From: Cyprinodon diabolis
Lineage: Eukaryota > Chordata > Actinopteri > Cyprinodontiformes > Cyprinodontidae
Direction: 5' to 3'
DNA length: 64,000 nt
Assembly (NCBI GenBank): GCA_030533445.1
Contig: CM060065.1
Coordinates: forward strand, 47,685,964 to 47,749,963
The position numbers and the translations under genes are program-made. Shown here piece after piece: positions 11,082 to 21,543 of the stretch. Every line of letters starts with the position of its first letter. The stretch's first letter is position 1. The notes below the pieces were generated by a model. The model did no database searches and had not been told where the DNA came from. It saw only the letters and a list, made by a program, of their open reading frames with translations.

Positions 11082-12810
11082 ATATTTAACATTATAACAC
11101 CCTATGCAGATTGTTGTTATGGTTTTATCCTTCATTTAACATCTCAGTGTGTGATTTATTAAAAACCTGGGCACCTTGGGTTTAAAGCTGAGATGTTTGC
11201 TGCTGTTGATTGATGCAGTAATGCCTGACAGTTCACAGGTTAAAGGCCCAATCTGTCACTTTGATGACTGGTCCAGATGTGACTAATAAATCTAAATAAA
11301 ATCAACATTTTACACAGATTTTTTTTTTTTTTTATTAATCCACCCCTCAATTTGTCAGCTAATGTTGAAGTCAAAGTGGTTTAATTAATTAATCAGCCAT
11401 CTTGGACCATGCTTGTCCATGTTAATCATGCTTGATGGAGACCTTTGTCTTGTGATGCATGTTTCATCCAGATGTTTGCCTCTCTGCTGCTTCACCCACA
11501 TTGTTTTCTCTCAGTTGATCATCTCCAGTGAACGGTTTGTTGGGTGAAGCTGTTTGGGTTTATTTAACCAAACCAATGAAAAGGGAGGAACCCTCTCAAA
11601 CTGTTTTTAAATTTTTTTCAAAAACCCCAAAGATTTGCTGCTTTGTTGCCTAGAAACTATGGGAATATTGGAGCAGTTCTACATTTAGGAGGGTTGTTAG
11701 AGAATAGGAGGATGTTTGGATGGATTTATGTTCTGTTTGCTTCATGTGGAACAGGCCTCTGCTTCCCTAACAAAGAAAACATTTTAATGTGTTTGAGCGT
11801 CTCCTCAGGATCAACCCAAGGAGAATCTGTCTCCATCCAGTCGGCTCTTTTCTTTAAAATCGATTTATTTCTACAGAAAGAAATTTTAGTGAAAGTACTC
11901 CCAGAAACCTTAAAACAGGCCCGAGTTGTCATGACTCATCTTCTACTAAGAATGAATTAATATTATAAAACAATGAACAAATGTCTGCGTAACGTAACTA
12001 ATTATGTGGTGTTCTTTTAGCCAATTTTAGCTTTTGTTGAAGCTCTGAGGTGTGGCTGAGAAATCCCTCCAAATGTAATGGGCTGAATCTGCAGCTAAAG
12101 TTGGCCGCAAGCGTTCCCCCTGTTGACTGATGGAGTGGAAATTAGCTTCTAATCCTTCCCAGATTGATGTTCCTTCTCTAAGGATGTTACTGATGTCTTG
12201 CCATATAGGTTGTGTGATAACAAACACAAATACTGCATGCTGACAGATGCCGAGACAGATTCCACAGTTTTTGATGTGTTTAAGGGAAGGAAAGCCCTTC
12301 ATCATCGTCTCAGTTATTTTCCTTTCACCAGTAACTCAGGGATGGCTTCCTCAGTCATGAACTTCCCCAAACTGAAGTCACATGGTATCCAGTCTTAAAA
12401 ATAACAGGATGGCAGCGTTGTTTCCCATAAATAATTTATTGATAGGCCCAAAGAGCAGCATCTGCAGCCTGCGGCGCTCACAGAGCAGCGTTTTATTTAA
12501 AAAACGACCTCCAAACATGGCAGGTGAGCCGAACCTCTGGAGACGAGCCGTCTGAGAGCCAGCTGCTCATTGATAAAAATCTCTCCATCATTTTAACTCC
12601 CCGCTTTAATGAGCAATGTTACAGTCTGCAAACACAGAGCGGTAACGCACAGCAACAGTCACTTAGCAACCAGGAGGATGTTGGCCTTCAGTGTGTACAC
12701 AGCCATAGTGTGGCTGGTAAGAAGGGGAGTTGAGTGGTGGAGTGAGAGTCTCCGTAGCAATGACCATTATTTGAAGCTTTGGTTGAAGTTTTATTTACCT
12801 TTCTGTAAAA
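11082..12810. other. Intronic / intergenic sequence without a recognised gene
   Basis: Chance open frames on both strands at 11643-11960 and 12027-12305 lack any family similarity. A T run is at about 11320-11334. Confidence 0.5.
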
Positions 12811-13306
12811 CAGAACCATGATCCCTCTGCAAAACCCTGATCCCTCTGCAAAACCCTGATCTCTCTGCAAAACCCCGATCCCTCTGCAGAACCCTGATCC
12901 CTCTGCAGAACCCTGATCCTTCTGCAGAACGCTGATCTATCTGCAGAACTCTGATCCCTCTGCAGAACCCTGATCCTTCTGCAGAACCCTGATCCCTCTG
13001 CAGAACCCTGATCTCTCTGCAACACCCTGATCCCTCTGCAGAACCATGATCCCTCTGCAGAACCCTGATCTCTCTGCAGAACCCGGATCTCTCTGCAGAA
13101 CCCAGATTCCTCTGCAGAACCCCGATCCTTCTGCAGAACTCCGCTCCCTCTGCAGAACCCTGATCTCTCTGCAAAACCCCGATCCCTCTGTAGAACCCCG
13201 ATCTCACTTCAGAACTCTGATCTCTCTGCAGAACCCTGATCCTTCTGCAGATCTCCTATCCCACTGCAGAACCCTGATATCTCTGCAGAACCCTGATATC
13301 TATGCA
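12811..13306. repeat. 19-bp minisatellite
   Basis: The unit CCCTCTGCAGAACCCTGAT (19 bp) repeats about 26 times with point variants such as AAAACCC, TTCTGC and TATCTGC. Because 19 is not a multiple of three, all three frames cycle and long false open frames appear on both strands (for example 12791-13207 minus and 13046-13411 plus). No biological protein is implied. Confidence 0.95.
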
Positions 13307-13823
13307 GATGATAAAGTGTCTATAAAAATATTAACACCACGCTGTGTTTCTTTCTTTAACATATTTATTGGGATTTTATATTATTGGGACAGACTAATAC
13401 CGGACATATGAGGTAAAAGGAGGGCAACATATTTTCAGAGTGTAGTCTGAGGTATCACTCATATTTAGAAACCAAGAAACTGAGCAGAGAAGTCAAAGAA
13501 AAAGTCCAAGTCAGTCTTTATAAAATCACAGCAGATGTATCAGCAGCTGGCGGTTAGCTTGTGTTTGAGTAGTGAGTGAGTGGGATGCTCCTGGGTTGAG
13601 AGTTTGGCCCGGTACCAGTGGTTCTCTGGTTATCCCTACAAACCATCCATCAACCTCCTCCTCTGCTCTGCAGGAGGAGCTCATCCAAGTCCTGCATCTT
13701 TTTTCCTGAGTTCAGCCTCTGATGGACGAATCTGTCTGCTTAAAGTTGGAGCTCAGATCCAAGGAGAGAGTCGGGTGTTACTGAACATTAAACCTTAATG
13801 TCAGAGTTTATTTATCAGTCAAA

Positions 13824-13826
<3 letters not shown>
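13307..13826. other. Intronic / intergenic sequence without a recognised gene
   Basis: About 500 bp between the 19-bp minisatellite and the TA tract. The 72-codon open frame at 13580-13798 has no family match. Confidence 0.5.

Positions 13827-13919
<93 letters not shown>
13827..13919. repeat. (TA)n microsatellite
   Basis: About 93 bp of uninterrupted alternating T and A, directly left of a hAT MITE target duplication. Confidence 0.97.
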
Positions 13920-13920
<1 letters not shown>

Positions 13921-13927
13921 TTTAATA

Positions 13928-14251
13928 TAGGGCTGCAACTAATGATTATCTTGCCAATCGAATAATCTTTTGTATATAAGGTTCCTTAAAGAAGACAAAA
14001 TAGAACCAGGTGAAACAAAAACTTTTCCTCCTGAGGAGTCCTGGATAGAGCGGATTGACAGATGAAAAAGATTTTTATTTTAAATTCAAAATGTTTATAT
14101 ATTTTTTTACACTCTTGGTATAATTACTACTCCAAGTGGGTCGCTCTGTCAGCTAAAGGCATGTTTTACAGTCTCCATACTCCAGTTAATGATTAATCAA
14201 TTACTAAATTAGTTGCAACAATCAATTAATCGATTAATTGTTTCAGCCCTA
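13928..14251. mobile_element. hAT-type MITE with 8-bp target duplication
   Basis: Ends TAGGGCTGCAAC and GTTTCAGCCCTA are inverted repeats. They are flanked by CTTTAATA (13920-13927) and CTTTAATG (14252-14259), an 8-bp duplication with one mismatch, as expected for hAT elements. Length 324 bp with no coding capacity. It contains the uninterrupted version of the site that is filled by another MITE at 10303-10931. Confidence 0.88.
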
Positions 14252-14278
14252 CTTTAATGTTGTGTGTGTGTTGGGGGG

Positions 14279-14299
14279 AGGGGGGGGGGGGGGGGGGGT
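14279..14299. repeat. Poly-G tract
   Basis: An almost pure G run of about 21 bases follows TGTGTGTGTGTTGGGGGGAG. It could be an assembly-sensitive homopolymer. Confidence 0.9.
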
Positions 14300-14302
14300 A
14301 CT

Positions 14303-14920
14303 CAAGTAAGTAAGGTTTATTTACTTAGCACCTTTCTCAGACAAGCGTCACAAAGTGTTGTGAATATGAAGCAAAATGCAATACTGCACCATATAAAATA
14401 CATATAGAGCAAATAAATACAATCAGAGCAGCCCTTGATAAGATAAGTCTAAATTGCTTGAATAAAAGAAGAATGTCTTTAGTTGTAATCCACGGAGTTC
14501 ACCAAGTGAATATAAAGTGGTTGAGCATTCCACAGTCTTGCCACAGCTTGGAAAGACCTATCACCTCTAAAAAGGGTTCGAGGGACCATTAACAAGTTCG
14601 GTTCAGCAGATCTCAGACTGCAAGCAGAAAAATGACGCTGAATAAAGTTGCAGATGTAAGAGGGAGCCTGTCAATGCAAGGCTCTAAAGGTCTGGACCAT
14701 AACGTTAAAGTTTCTGCTGGATTCAATGAGAATTCAGAGTAGAGCTTTGAAGACAGGAGTTATGTGGATCTTCTGGTTGGACGTGTCAAGATCTTTGCTG
14801 CAGAATTTTGCACTAGCTGGAGTCGAGCTAGGCCATTTTACTTCAGACCGATGAACAGGCTATTGCAGTAGTCCAAAGTGATGATAAAAATGCATGGTTG
14901 AGCATCTCAAGGTCATTTAA
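14303..14920 (-). mobile_element. Decayed L2-type LINE fragment
   Basis: On the minus strand this is the 3' end of a non-LTR element. The terminal GGTTTATTTACTTAGCACC parallels the L2 'TTTATTTATATAGCGCC' tail at 40062. Further in, stretches read as a decayed reverse-transcriptase C-terminal region: CTATTGCAGTAGTCCA matches the 'LDYCNSL' codons and GCAGAATTTTGCAC matches the 'QNAA' codons of the intact L2 here. Frameshifts and stops are frequent. It is older than the copies at 40041-44392. Confidence 0.65.
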
Positions 14921-14924
14921 AAAA

Positions 14925-16253
14925 AACTAAATTTCTGAGTTTACTTTTAACTTTCACTCCATTTCCAGGAAGCTGCTTTATGCTGGAGATATTTCCAGCT
15001 GCAGTAGAATCTATAGCAGTTGGTTCTATGCATCAATACATTAGGTGGTTTCTAAAAGTTACAGGTTGTTTAAAATTACTCTGAAAATTATACAGAAATG
15101 TGCTAATATTAGAAAATGTATTTTGTATTTTTTAATATTTTAAAAGTGAGTACTGCAATACTTTAACTTATACTTGTAGTAAGATTTGACTATGAGTATC
15201 AATACTTTACTCAATACTACTGCTGAGTAATTCATCCAGTGCTGACCTTCTCTCTGCATGCAGCTCCCATCATGTGATCCTCAAATAAGGCAGCTGCCTT
15301 TTTTATCATTAAGGTTCATGTCTATCAGTCTGGCCAAAGTTATGAAGTCATTTCTAAAGAATTTCATCCAGTAGAACCATTGTCTATAGATGGAGAACAC
15401 TGGGAACAGTGAAGCTTCCCAGTGGGGCTGATGAAGCTGAGCATAGGGAGACCAAAGGTCCCAATTTCTGTGGAAGTGACCAACTGCGAAATAAATCAGA
15501 ACAGCAAAGGGATTTAAATGCAAAACATAATAGAAACAAGGTTTAAAGAAAAGAAAAACAGTCAGAACAGAGAGTGTGTAACAGTTTGTAACGGGGGGGG
15601 GGGGGGGGGGGGGGGGGGTTGTTGGATTACTGTCAGAGATTTCTGTGAAGTTTGACATATTTTTTTTTTCAATTGCACTCAATCCACTCCCGAGCTACTT
15701 TGACTATTCCTAGAATTGTTTTATTGATTGTCTGTTTTGGAATTCTGGGATTTTACTTATTTCCTCCAAAGCGGGTGTGGTTGTCTTTGCTGTCAGAATC
15801 ATGACCTCCTCGTCAAATTGCTGCGTAGGTCAGAGAAAAATGGACTCTGCTTTAGTCTGAGCTACAGTGGCAGAGGATCCTGTGCCGTCTTACCAGCACC
15901 ATGCATTTCAGTGACACCAGGACTACATGCAACGGGACTGTCAGACAGATCTCACACTAAATCTGTGTCTCAGTCTCAACACGTCACACATTTTGCCAGC
16001 AGAATCATAGTTTCTTAGTTAAATAACTTTACAAAGAAATTAAAAATTTATAACCTGAATATAACTATTATTGTAGGTTGTTAAGGTATTGTTCTTTTAT
16101 TGTGCAAATAATCTAAAAGTAACAAATTGCCAACAATGTTTGTATGTTAATATCGATTTCTTGTCAAATTAGAATTTGTTCAGCGTTTAAGAATCGATAC
16201 TTTTGACAACCTTATTCCTGTTACATCATGTTGGATGTTAAACCAACAGAAGA
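14925..16253. other. Intronic / intergenic sequence without a recognised gene
   Basis: Contains a poly-G run of about 26 bases at 15593-15618. That run creates a false poly-proline open frame on the minus strand (15281-15682). Otherwise unrecognised. Confidence 0.5.
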
Positions 16254-16254
16254 G

Positions 16255-16345
16255 GTGAAACATTCAGTTTACAGTCAAACACGGTGGTGGTAGGGTGATG
16301 ATCTGGGACCGCTCTGATGCTTCAGGACCTGGATTACTTGCTTAG
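16255..16345 (+). pseudogene. Tc1-like transposase scrap
   Basis: GTCAAACACGGTGGTGGTAG followed by GGTGATGATCTGGGA encodes VKHGGGRVMIW, close to the HGGGSVMVW core that is common to Tc1 transposases. Only about 90 bp is recognisable; both ends are lost, and the right side abuts the target duplication of the element at 16351. It is a relic with no function. Confidence 0.45.
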
Positions 16346-16350
16346 ACTTA

Positions 16351-16866
16351 GGCTACGTTCAAACTGCAGCCTGAAGTGACCCAAATCTGATTTTTTTTTG
16401 GCCCATATGCAACCTGTATCTGATCTTTTCATGGCAGTCTGAACAACACAGATCAGATTTTTTCCAATGCGACCCAGGCTTGGCTCTGTGGTCCTGAATC
16501 CGATCTGAATCTGATCTTTTCAAATGCGACCTGCATCTGGACAGCCAGGTCGCATCCATCCGACCTGAACGCAATTAATACCCGACAAAGGTCACTATTC
16601 TGGGTCTTGCTATGAAGAAGCGACAAGAAAAACAACAACAATGGAGGACGATGATGCGGAGAGCAGTATTTATGTTTAACCATATAGAAAAGATTGTTTT
16701 TATGGTTGGGAAAGATCGCGGGACATTTGTGTTGTATGACTACAGTTCAAACAGGAGATCACATACAAGTCGCATATATTTGGAAATGTGAATGGTAATG
16801 CCAAAAAAATCGGATTTCACAAAAAAATCGGATTAGAGCATCAAGGCCATGAGTTTGAACGTAGCC
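16351..16866. mobile_element. DNA element with GGCTACGTTCAAAC ends and a 9-bp target duplication
   Basis: The left end GGCTACGTTCAAACTGCAG is mirrored by GAGTTTGAACGTAGCC at the right end. The perfect 9-bp direct repeat TTAGACTTA flanks it (16342-16350, 16867-16875). The interior has repeated AAATCTGAT / ATCAGATT and GGTCGCAT / ATGCGACC words. There is no credible transposase. It sits in the 3' tail of another repeat. Confidence 0.8.
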
Positions 16867-16867
16867 T

Positions 16868-16928
16868 TAGACTTAGACAGACCTTATTGTCATTTTGTTC
16901 ACACGGAGTGTATACAAAAAGAAATGTC
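16868..16928 (-). mobile_element. LINE 3'-tail fragment
   Basis: TTAGACAGACCTTATTGTCA then TTTTGTTCACACGGAGTGTA resembles a frequently seen fish non-LTR 3' terminus. It is short and separate from the LINE body that starts at about 16930. Confidence 0.4.
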
Positions 16929-17325
16929 ATTTCAATTCTTTTTTATTAAGGGATAGCCCCTTGAGATGATCCATCTCGTTTTTGAGGGGGTCCCAAGAAC
17001 AACAGAGACAAACAATACACACAGTCACACATCCATACCAAAGCTCTTCATCACTACAAGCTAAACAGTCCAACATCTCTACACAAATATATTTATGCAG
17101 GTAAACAAACAAATAGAAAATATATGTATCTATATATATAGAACACTAAGCAGAAATAAAATAAGAATAAAAGACAAGTAAAGAACTCAGGAGAAAACCC
17201 ACAATTGGAAAATCAGTTAAATAAATAAAAAAGATAAGAAGGAAAAATAAGCATGTATATATGCACAACCGCACAGATGAATATAGGTACAGCAGCAGGT
17301 ACATAACTTTTTGTTTTGTTTTGTA

Positions 17326-20148
17326 TTAAGGACCACGTCCAGGAAAGCAGGTGCACTGGTCACTTGAATGCAGAAAACTTAATAAGGATGATTTAAAGTG
17401 AGGAAAAGATGAAATTGATCTCAATGATCTGGGTAAGCTATTCCAGTCAGAAGGGGCTTTAAATCTGAAGGCACGTCTTCCTATTTCTTTAGATATGCTT
17501 GGAACAGAAAAGAACAAATGATCAAGATGTCTAAGTCCATAAGTAGACCTATATGGATTCAAATGGTTTTGTAAATAGGATGGATAATTAAAGAAAAAAC
17601 ATTTATAAATAAACTGAAACCAGTGTAACTGCCGTCTAGTCTTAGGTGATAAGAGGTTAAGTTGCTGATACATGTGACAATGGTGGGTAAGGTATGGGCA
17701 TCTCAACACAAATCGACAGAGACTGTTGAAAACATTTAGAGATTTAAGGTGTGATTCTGTTGTATTCATATACACAATGTCAGCATAATCAAGGATTGGA
17801 AATAAAAGCTGTGTTACAATTCGTAATCTGATCTGTTGAGTGAAACAATTTATAGAGCGATATAAGAGTCTAAGATTGAAATTAATTTTCTTGACAACGG
17901 AGTCAATATGTGACTTGAAGGAAAGATTGGAGTCAAGCAGTAGGCCCAAATATTTAAATTCTTCCACATTCTCCATAAGAGTATCATCCAGAAACCTTAT
18001 TGACAGAGTATGATCTTGCTTAAAACAGGTTGTCCTGTTGTCAAAAAGCATACTGTAAGACTTAGTCTTATTAAGTATGAGCCCATTAGCTGTAAGCCAC
18101 TTCTGAATATCATCAAAGTCTGATTGCAATGAAGACTCAATCAAACTAATGTCAGGTTTAGCAGAGTAAATAACTGTATCGTCAGCATACAGCAGGATAT
18201 TACAGTTTGAGCATACTTTTGGAAGGTCATTTATGAATATAGAGAACAACAGAGGGCCTAAGCATGAACCTTGCGGAACCCCATTTTCCATAACTGTTTA
18301 CTGAGAAAGACAGCCATTGAAAGCCACAGACTGACGTCTTAAATGAAGATAAGAATTAAACCAAAAAAGTGACTGCTTACACAGACCGATACCATGCAGT
18401 TTGTCAAGAAGTAAATAGTGATTGACCAAATCAAAAGCCTTGGTGAGATCTATAAATATTGCTCCAGTAGGCATGTTATTGTCTAAAGAGGATGTAACAT
18501 CATTGACAAACTTTGTAAGGGCAGTAGTGGTAGAGTAGTTTGGTCTGAAACCTGATTGCATCTCAGAAAGGACAGAGAAGTCATTGACATATTTAAACAA
18601 TTGCTTAAAAATAATTTTTTCAAATATTTTTGCCACAGTATTAATAATTGAAATTGGTCTATAGTTATTTGGGTCAAGTGGATCACCACTTTTATGTATA
18701 GGTGTTACTCTAGCATACTTCCACATGGCTGGAACTTTAGATGTGGATATGGAAAAATTAAATAGATAGCATAGTGGAAATGCCAGGATGTGAGAGGCAA
18801 TCTTAATAAACTTAATTTCCAGACCATCAGGACCAGCACTACCAGATTTAGTATCAGAGATAGCCTGTTGCACTTCAGTAGGAGTTAGTGTAGTTAGTGT
18901 AAAAGAAGTATTGGCTACTGATGAATTTACAAGATTGGAATGGAATAGATTAGATGGGGATAGTTTGCTTACAGAGGAAAAATGTTGGTTAAATGCATCA
19001 GCCACAGTAGCAGGGTCACTACTAATTTTATCATTTACACGAAGCGATAGAGGATAATTCGCAGCAGGTTTATTCAATAAGCTGTTAAGTTTTTTCCAAA
19101 ATTGTTTTGGACTAGTGGAGTCATTAGACAACGCTGTCTTATAGTAATTTGACTTTGCATTCCTTGTTTTCACAGTACAGATATTACGTAATCTCTTATA
19201 TTCGATCCCATCAACCATAGCTTTTGTTGATTGGTAACGCTTCCAGGCCTTATCCCTTTCCTTAAAAAGATGCAACAGGTCACCATCAATCCATGGAAGA
19301 TGCCTACCCTTGACTTTCACCGATACCCATGGTGCATGCTTGTCAATCACATTGTGTACCTCAGTATGAAAAAAAGTCCAAGCATCCTCAACATAAGGAA
19401 TAAGTTCTAACCTAGACCAATTGATATTTAGCAAATCATTAATAAAGGAATCTTCAGAAAAGTTTTTATGTTGTCTTACTCTAATTATTTTAGATGGCAA
19501 TCGTGGCAATCTTATTTTCCATACACAGAAGATAACCGAGTGGTCACTGAAGCAATCTGATAAAATACCAGAATCAGCTATTCTGTTGGGATGAGTGACC
19601 AAGATCCAGTCTAAGAGAGATCTGGAACTCCCAGCCACTCTTGTGGGTTCCTGTATTAACTGAGTGAGATGCAGGCTTTCCAATAAACTCTTCTCCTTAG
19701 CTGAAGACCTGTCGAGCCAGTTTCGGTTAAAATCACCCAGAACAATAACTTCATCAGAAAAATTAAGTGAATTAATAGTGGCAAGAATATTATTAATAGA
19801 TTCGGAAGGAGAGTTAGGAGGCCTGTAGATATTTCCAATAATCAGTTGTTTATGATCAAAACGTAGTCTCACAAAGAGGCACTCAAAGTGCAATGGGCTT
19901 TCATTTGGACTAACAACCTAAGTAGAAGACATATAGGTAGCAACACCTCCACCACGACTGCCTCTATCTGCTCGATATAGGGTGTAACCCTCTAGGCTTA
20001 TTTCAGCATCACATATTTTATTTTGTAACCAAGTTTCAGAAACAGTAATGACAGCAGGTTTGTTATAAGAAAGCCAAGCTCTTAGGAGATCAATTTTGTG
20101 AGGTAGGCTCCTGATATTTAAGTGAATGATAAATAAACCTTTACCCAT
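17326..20148 (-). pseudogene. LINE ORF2: endonuclease + reverse transcriptase, two premature stops
   Basis: One reading frame runs from an ATG at about 20148 to 17326, roughly 940 codons. It is broken only by a TAG at 19918-19920 and a TAA at 18298-18300; no frameshift was seen. The N-terminal third is an APE-like endonuclease: HLNIRSLPHK, SETWL, GDFN and SDHS match the expected catalytic blocks. The central part is a reverse transcriptase: NNYRPISI, SGFRPNYSTTTAL, FIDLTKAFD, NGVPQGSCLGPLLF and LLYADDTVIY, with the active-site YADD intact. The tail has DYADIVY and WNSLPRSLR blocks usual for jockey/L2/CR1-like enzymes. The first stop lies inside the endonuclease domain and the second just before the VPQGS motif. 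The element's job is target-primed reverse transcription of its own RNA; this copy should be inactive. Confidence 0.85.
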
Positions 20149-20205
20149 ATTCAAATAGAACCAAATAAGAGAGAGCAGGACACAGCGTAGGATAGAAGAG
20201 CAACA

Positions 20206-20252
20206 CACACATACACACACATCTCACCACACACACACAAACACACATATAT
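20206..20252. repeat. (CA)n-rich microsatellite inside the LINE
   Basis: ACACACACATACACACACAT and CACACACACACAAACACACA lie between ORF1 and ORF2 of the LINE, just before the ORF2 start on the minus strand. Confidence 0.8.
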
Positions 20253-20648
20253 GGCCTTGACCGAAAAAGAAAGTAGACTATCTGCCAGCATACACAAAAT
20301 ATTATGATTATTCTTTTACTTCTTAATTTCCCATTAAGTCCACAAAAGGCAGCATCTATCATAACTAAAACAGAGAAAGGCCCGTTGTAGGGCGCACCAA
20401 AACAGCACATAGATGTGCAATCCAATAATAGGCCAACAGAGGGCTGCTTATCATACCAAATGCAAAGTATCTCAGTTTTGAGCAAAGGGACAATTAAGGA
20501 GTGTCTTTCACGACTATTCAATTTTCCATATCATTCATTGCCTTCAAAGAAAAAAAAAAAGAAAAGAAACAGAAGAAGGGGAAAAAAGGTATGAAACAAT
20601 TGCAGCATCTTCTGAACTCATATACAATAGGCTAAACTCAAAGTTGAG

Positions 20649-21476
20649 TCAGTCAGCATTTCCAATTTTCTGCAGAAACTGAAGCGCAGCATTGGGTGTT
20701 TTAAACTGCACAGGTTTCCCGTTGATATCGACTACAAGTATAGCAGGGAAAGTCATGTGATAATCCAGTTTACGTTGCTTAAGCTGTTTTTTAATGTCAT
20801 CGAATTCACGCCGTTTGTTGATCACAGCCGCACTGAAGTCGGGAAATATATGAATCCGCTCACCATTGTACACAAGTTGTTGCTTTTCTGGGGCCAGTCG
20901 AAGGACTTTCTCTCTGTCCTGAAGACTGAGAAATCTCACCATGATCACTCTTGGCTTGACGTTGTCCTGTGTTTGCTGTGTTGGATGGCAATTTGCCCCC
21001 TTCTTTGCTTGCTGCGCCTCGGAGCGCTGCGCCTTCACCTTGGGTTGCTGTTGCGCAGGGGAGCGATGGGCCTTCTCAATGGCCGGGGGTGTAGGGAAGT
21101 TTTCACTCCCGAAGAGGTGAACAATCAGGTTGGAGATAAATCCACGAGTATCCTTTCCCTCCGATTTTTCCAGAACGTGGACAAAGCGAAGATTGTAAGC
21201 CCGGCTTCGGTTTTCGATATCATCCAGCTTGGCGCGCAGGTATGCGTTTTCCTTTTCTAATACTTCCATTCGTTTCCCATAATCAGAGATGTTGTCCTCG
21301 TTGCTGCTAACTCTCTGCTCAAGCTGCGAGACATGCTCTCCTAGATTTGAGAGCGAGAGCTTTATTGTTTCCAAGTTACTCTGGATAGTGTTCATTCTTG
21401 CATCAAAATGACGCACCATTTCGGACTTTAATTGCTGGAGCGCGTCCAGGAGAACTTCATTTGCACCTGACTGCAT
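20649..21476 (-). CDS. LINE ORF1: coiled coil + L1-type RNA-binding domain
   Basis: An uninterrupted 275-codon frame. Residues about 5-95 form a heptad-rich coiled coil (ETIKLSLSNLGEHVSQLEQR, then KRMEVLEKENAYLRAKL). IENRSRAYNLRF follows, the block found at the coiled-coil/RRM junction of L1-type ORF1 proteins. A basic Q/A-rich spacer comes at about 140-175, then a C-terminal domain with RVIMVRFLSLQDREKVLRLA and IHIFPDFSAAVINKRREF, matching the L1 ORF1 C-terminal domain. The expected role is RNA binding and chaperoning of the LINE transcript in the RNP. The start is the first ATG after the 5' UTR; the hAT insertion begins about 70 bp upstream, so the frame itself is undamaged. Confidence 0.82.
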   Translation of the reverse strand: MQSGANEVLLDALQQLKSEMVRHFDARMNTIQSNLETIKLSLSNLGEHVSQLEQRVSSNEDNISDYGKRMEVLEKENAYLRAKLDDIENRSRAYNLRFVHVLEKSEGKDTRGFISNLIVHLFGSENFPTPPAIEKAHRSPAQQQPKVKAQRSEAQQAKKGANCHPTQQTQDNVKPRVIMVRFLSLQDREKVLRLAPEKQQLVYNGERIHIFPDFSAAVINKRREFDDIKKQLKQRKLDYHMTFPAILVVDINGKPVQFKTPNAALQFLQKIGNAD

Positions 21477-21543
21477 CTTAGGGCTTGCTAAAGCGTCAGA
21501 ACGTTTCTTGAAACAAAAAAGTCGGCTGCAATTTTCATATAAC

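Noticed and set aside
12791..13411. Long repeat-protein frames on both strands
   Set aside because: They are produced by the 19-bp minisatellite, whose period keeps several frames open.
15281..15682. 133-codon minus-strand open frame with a poly-proline run
   Set aside because: The proline run is the complement of a poly-G tract, and the rest has no family match or splice context.
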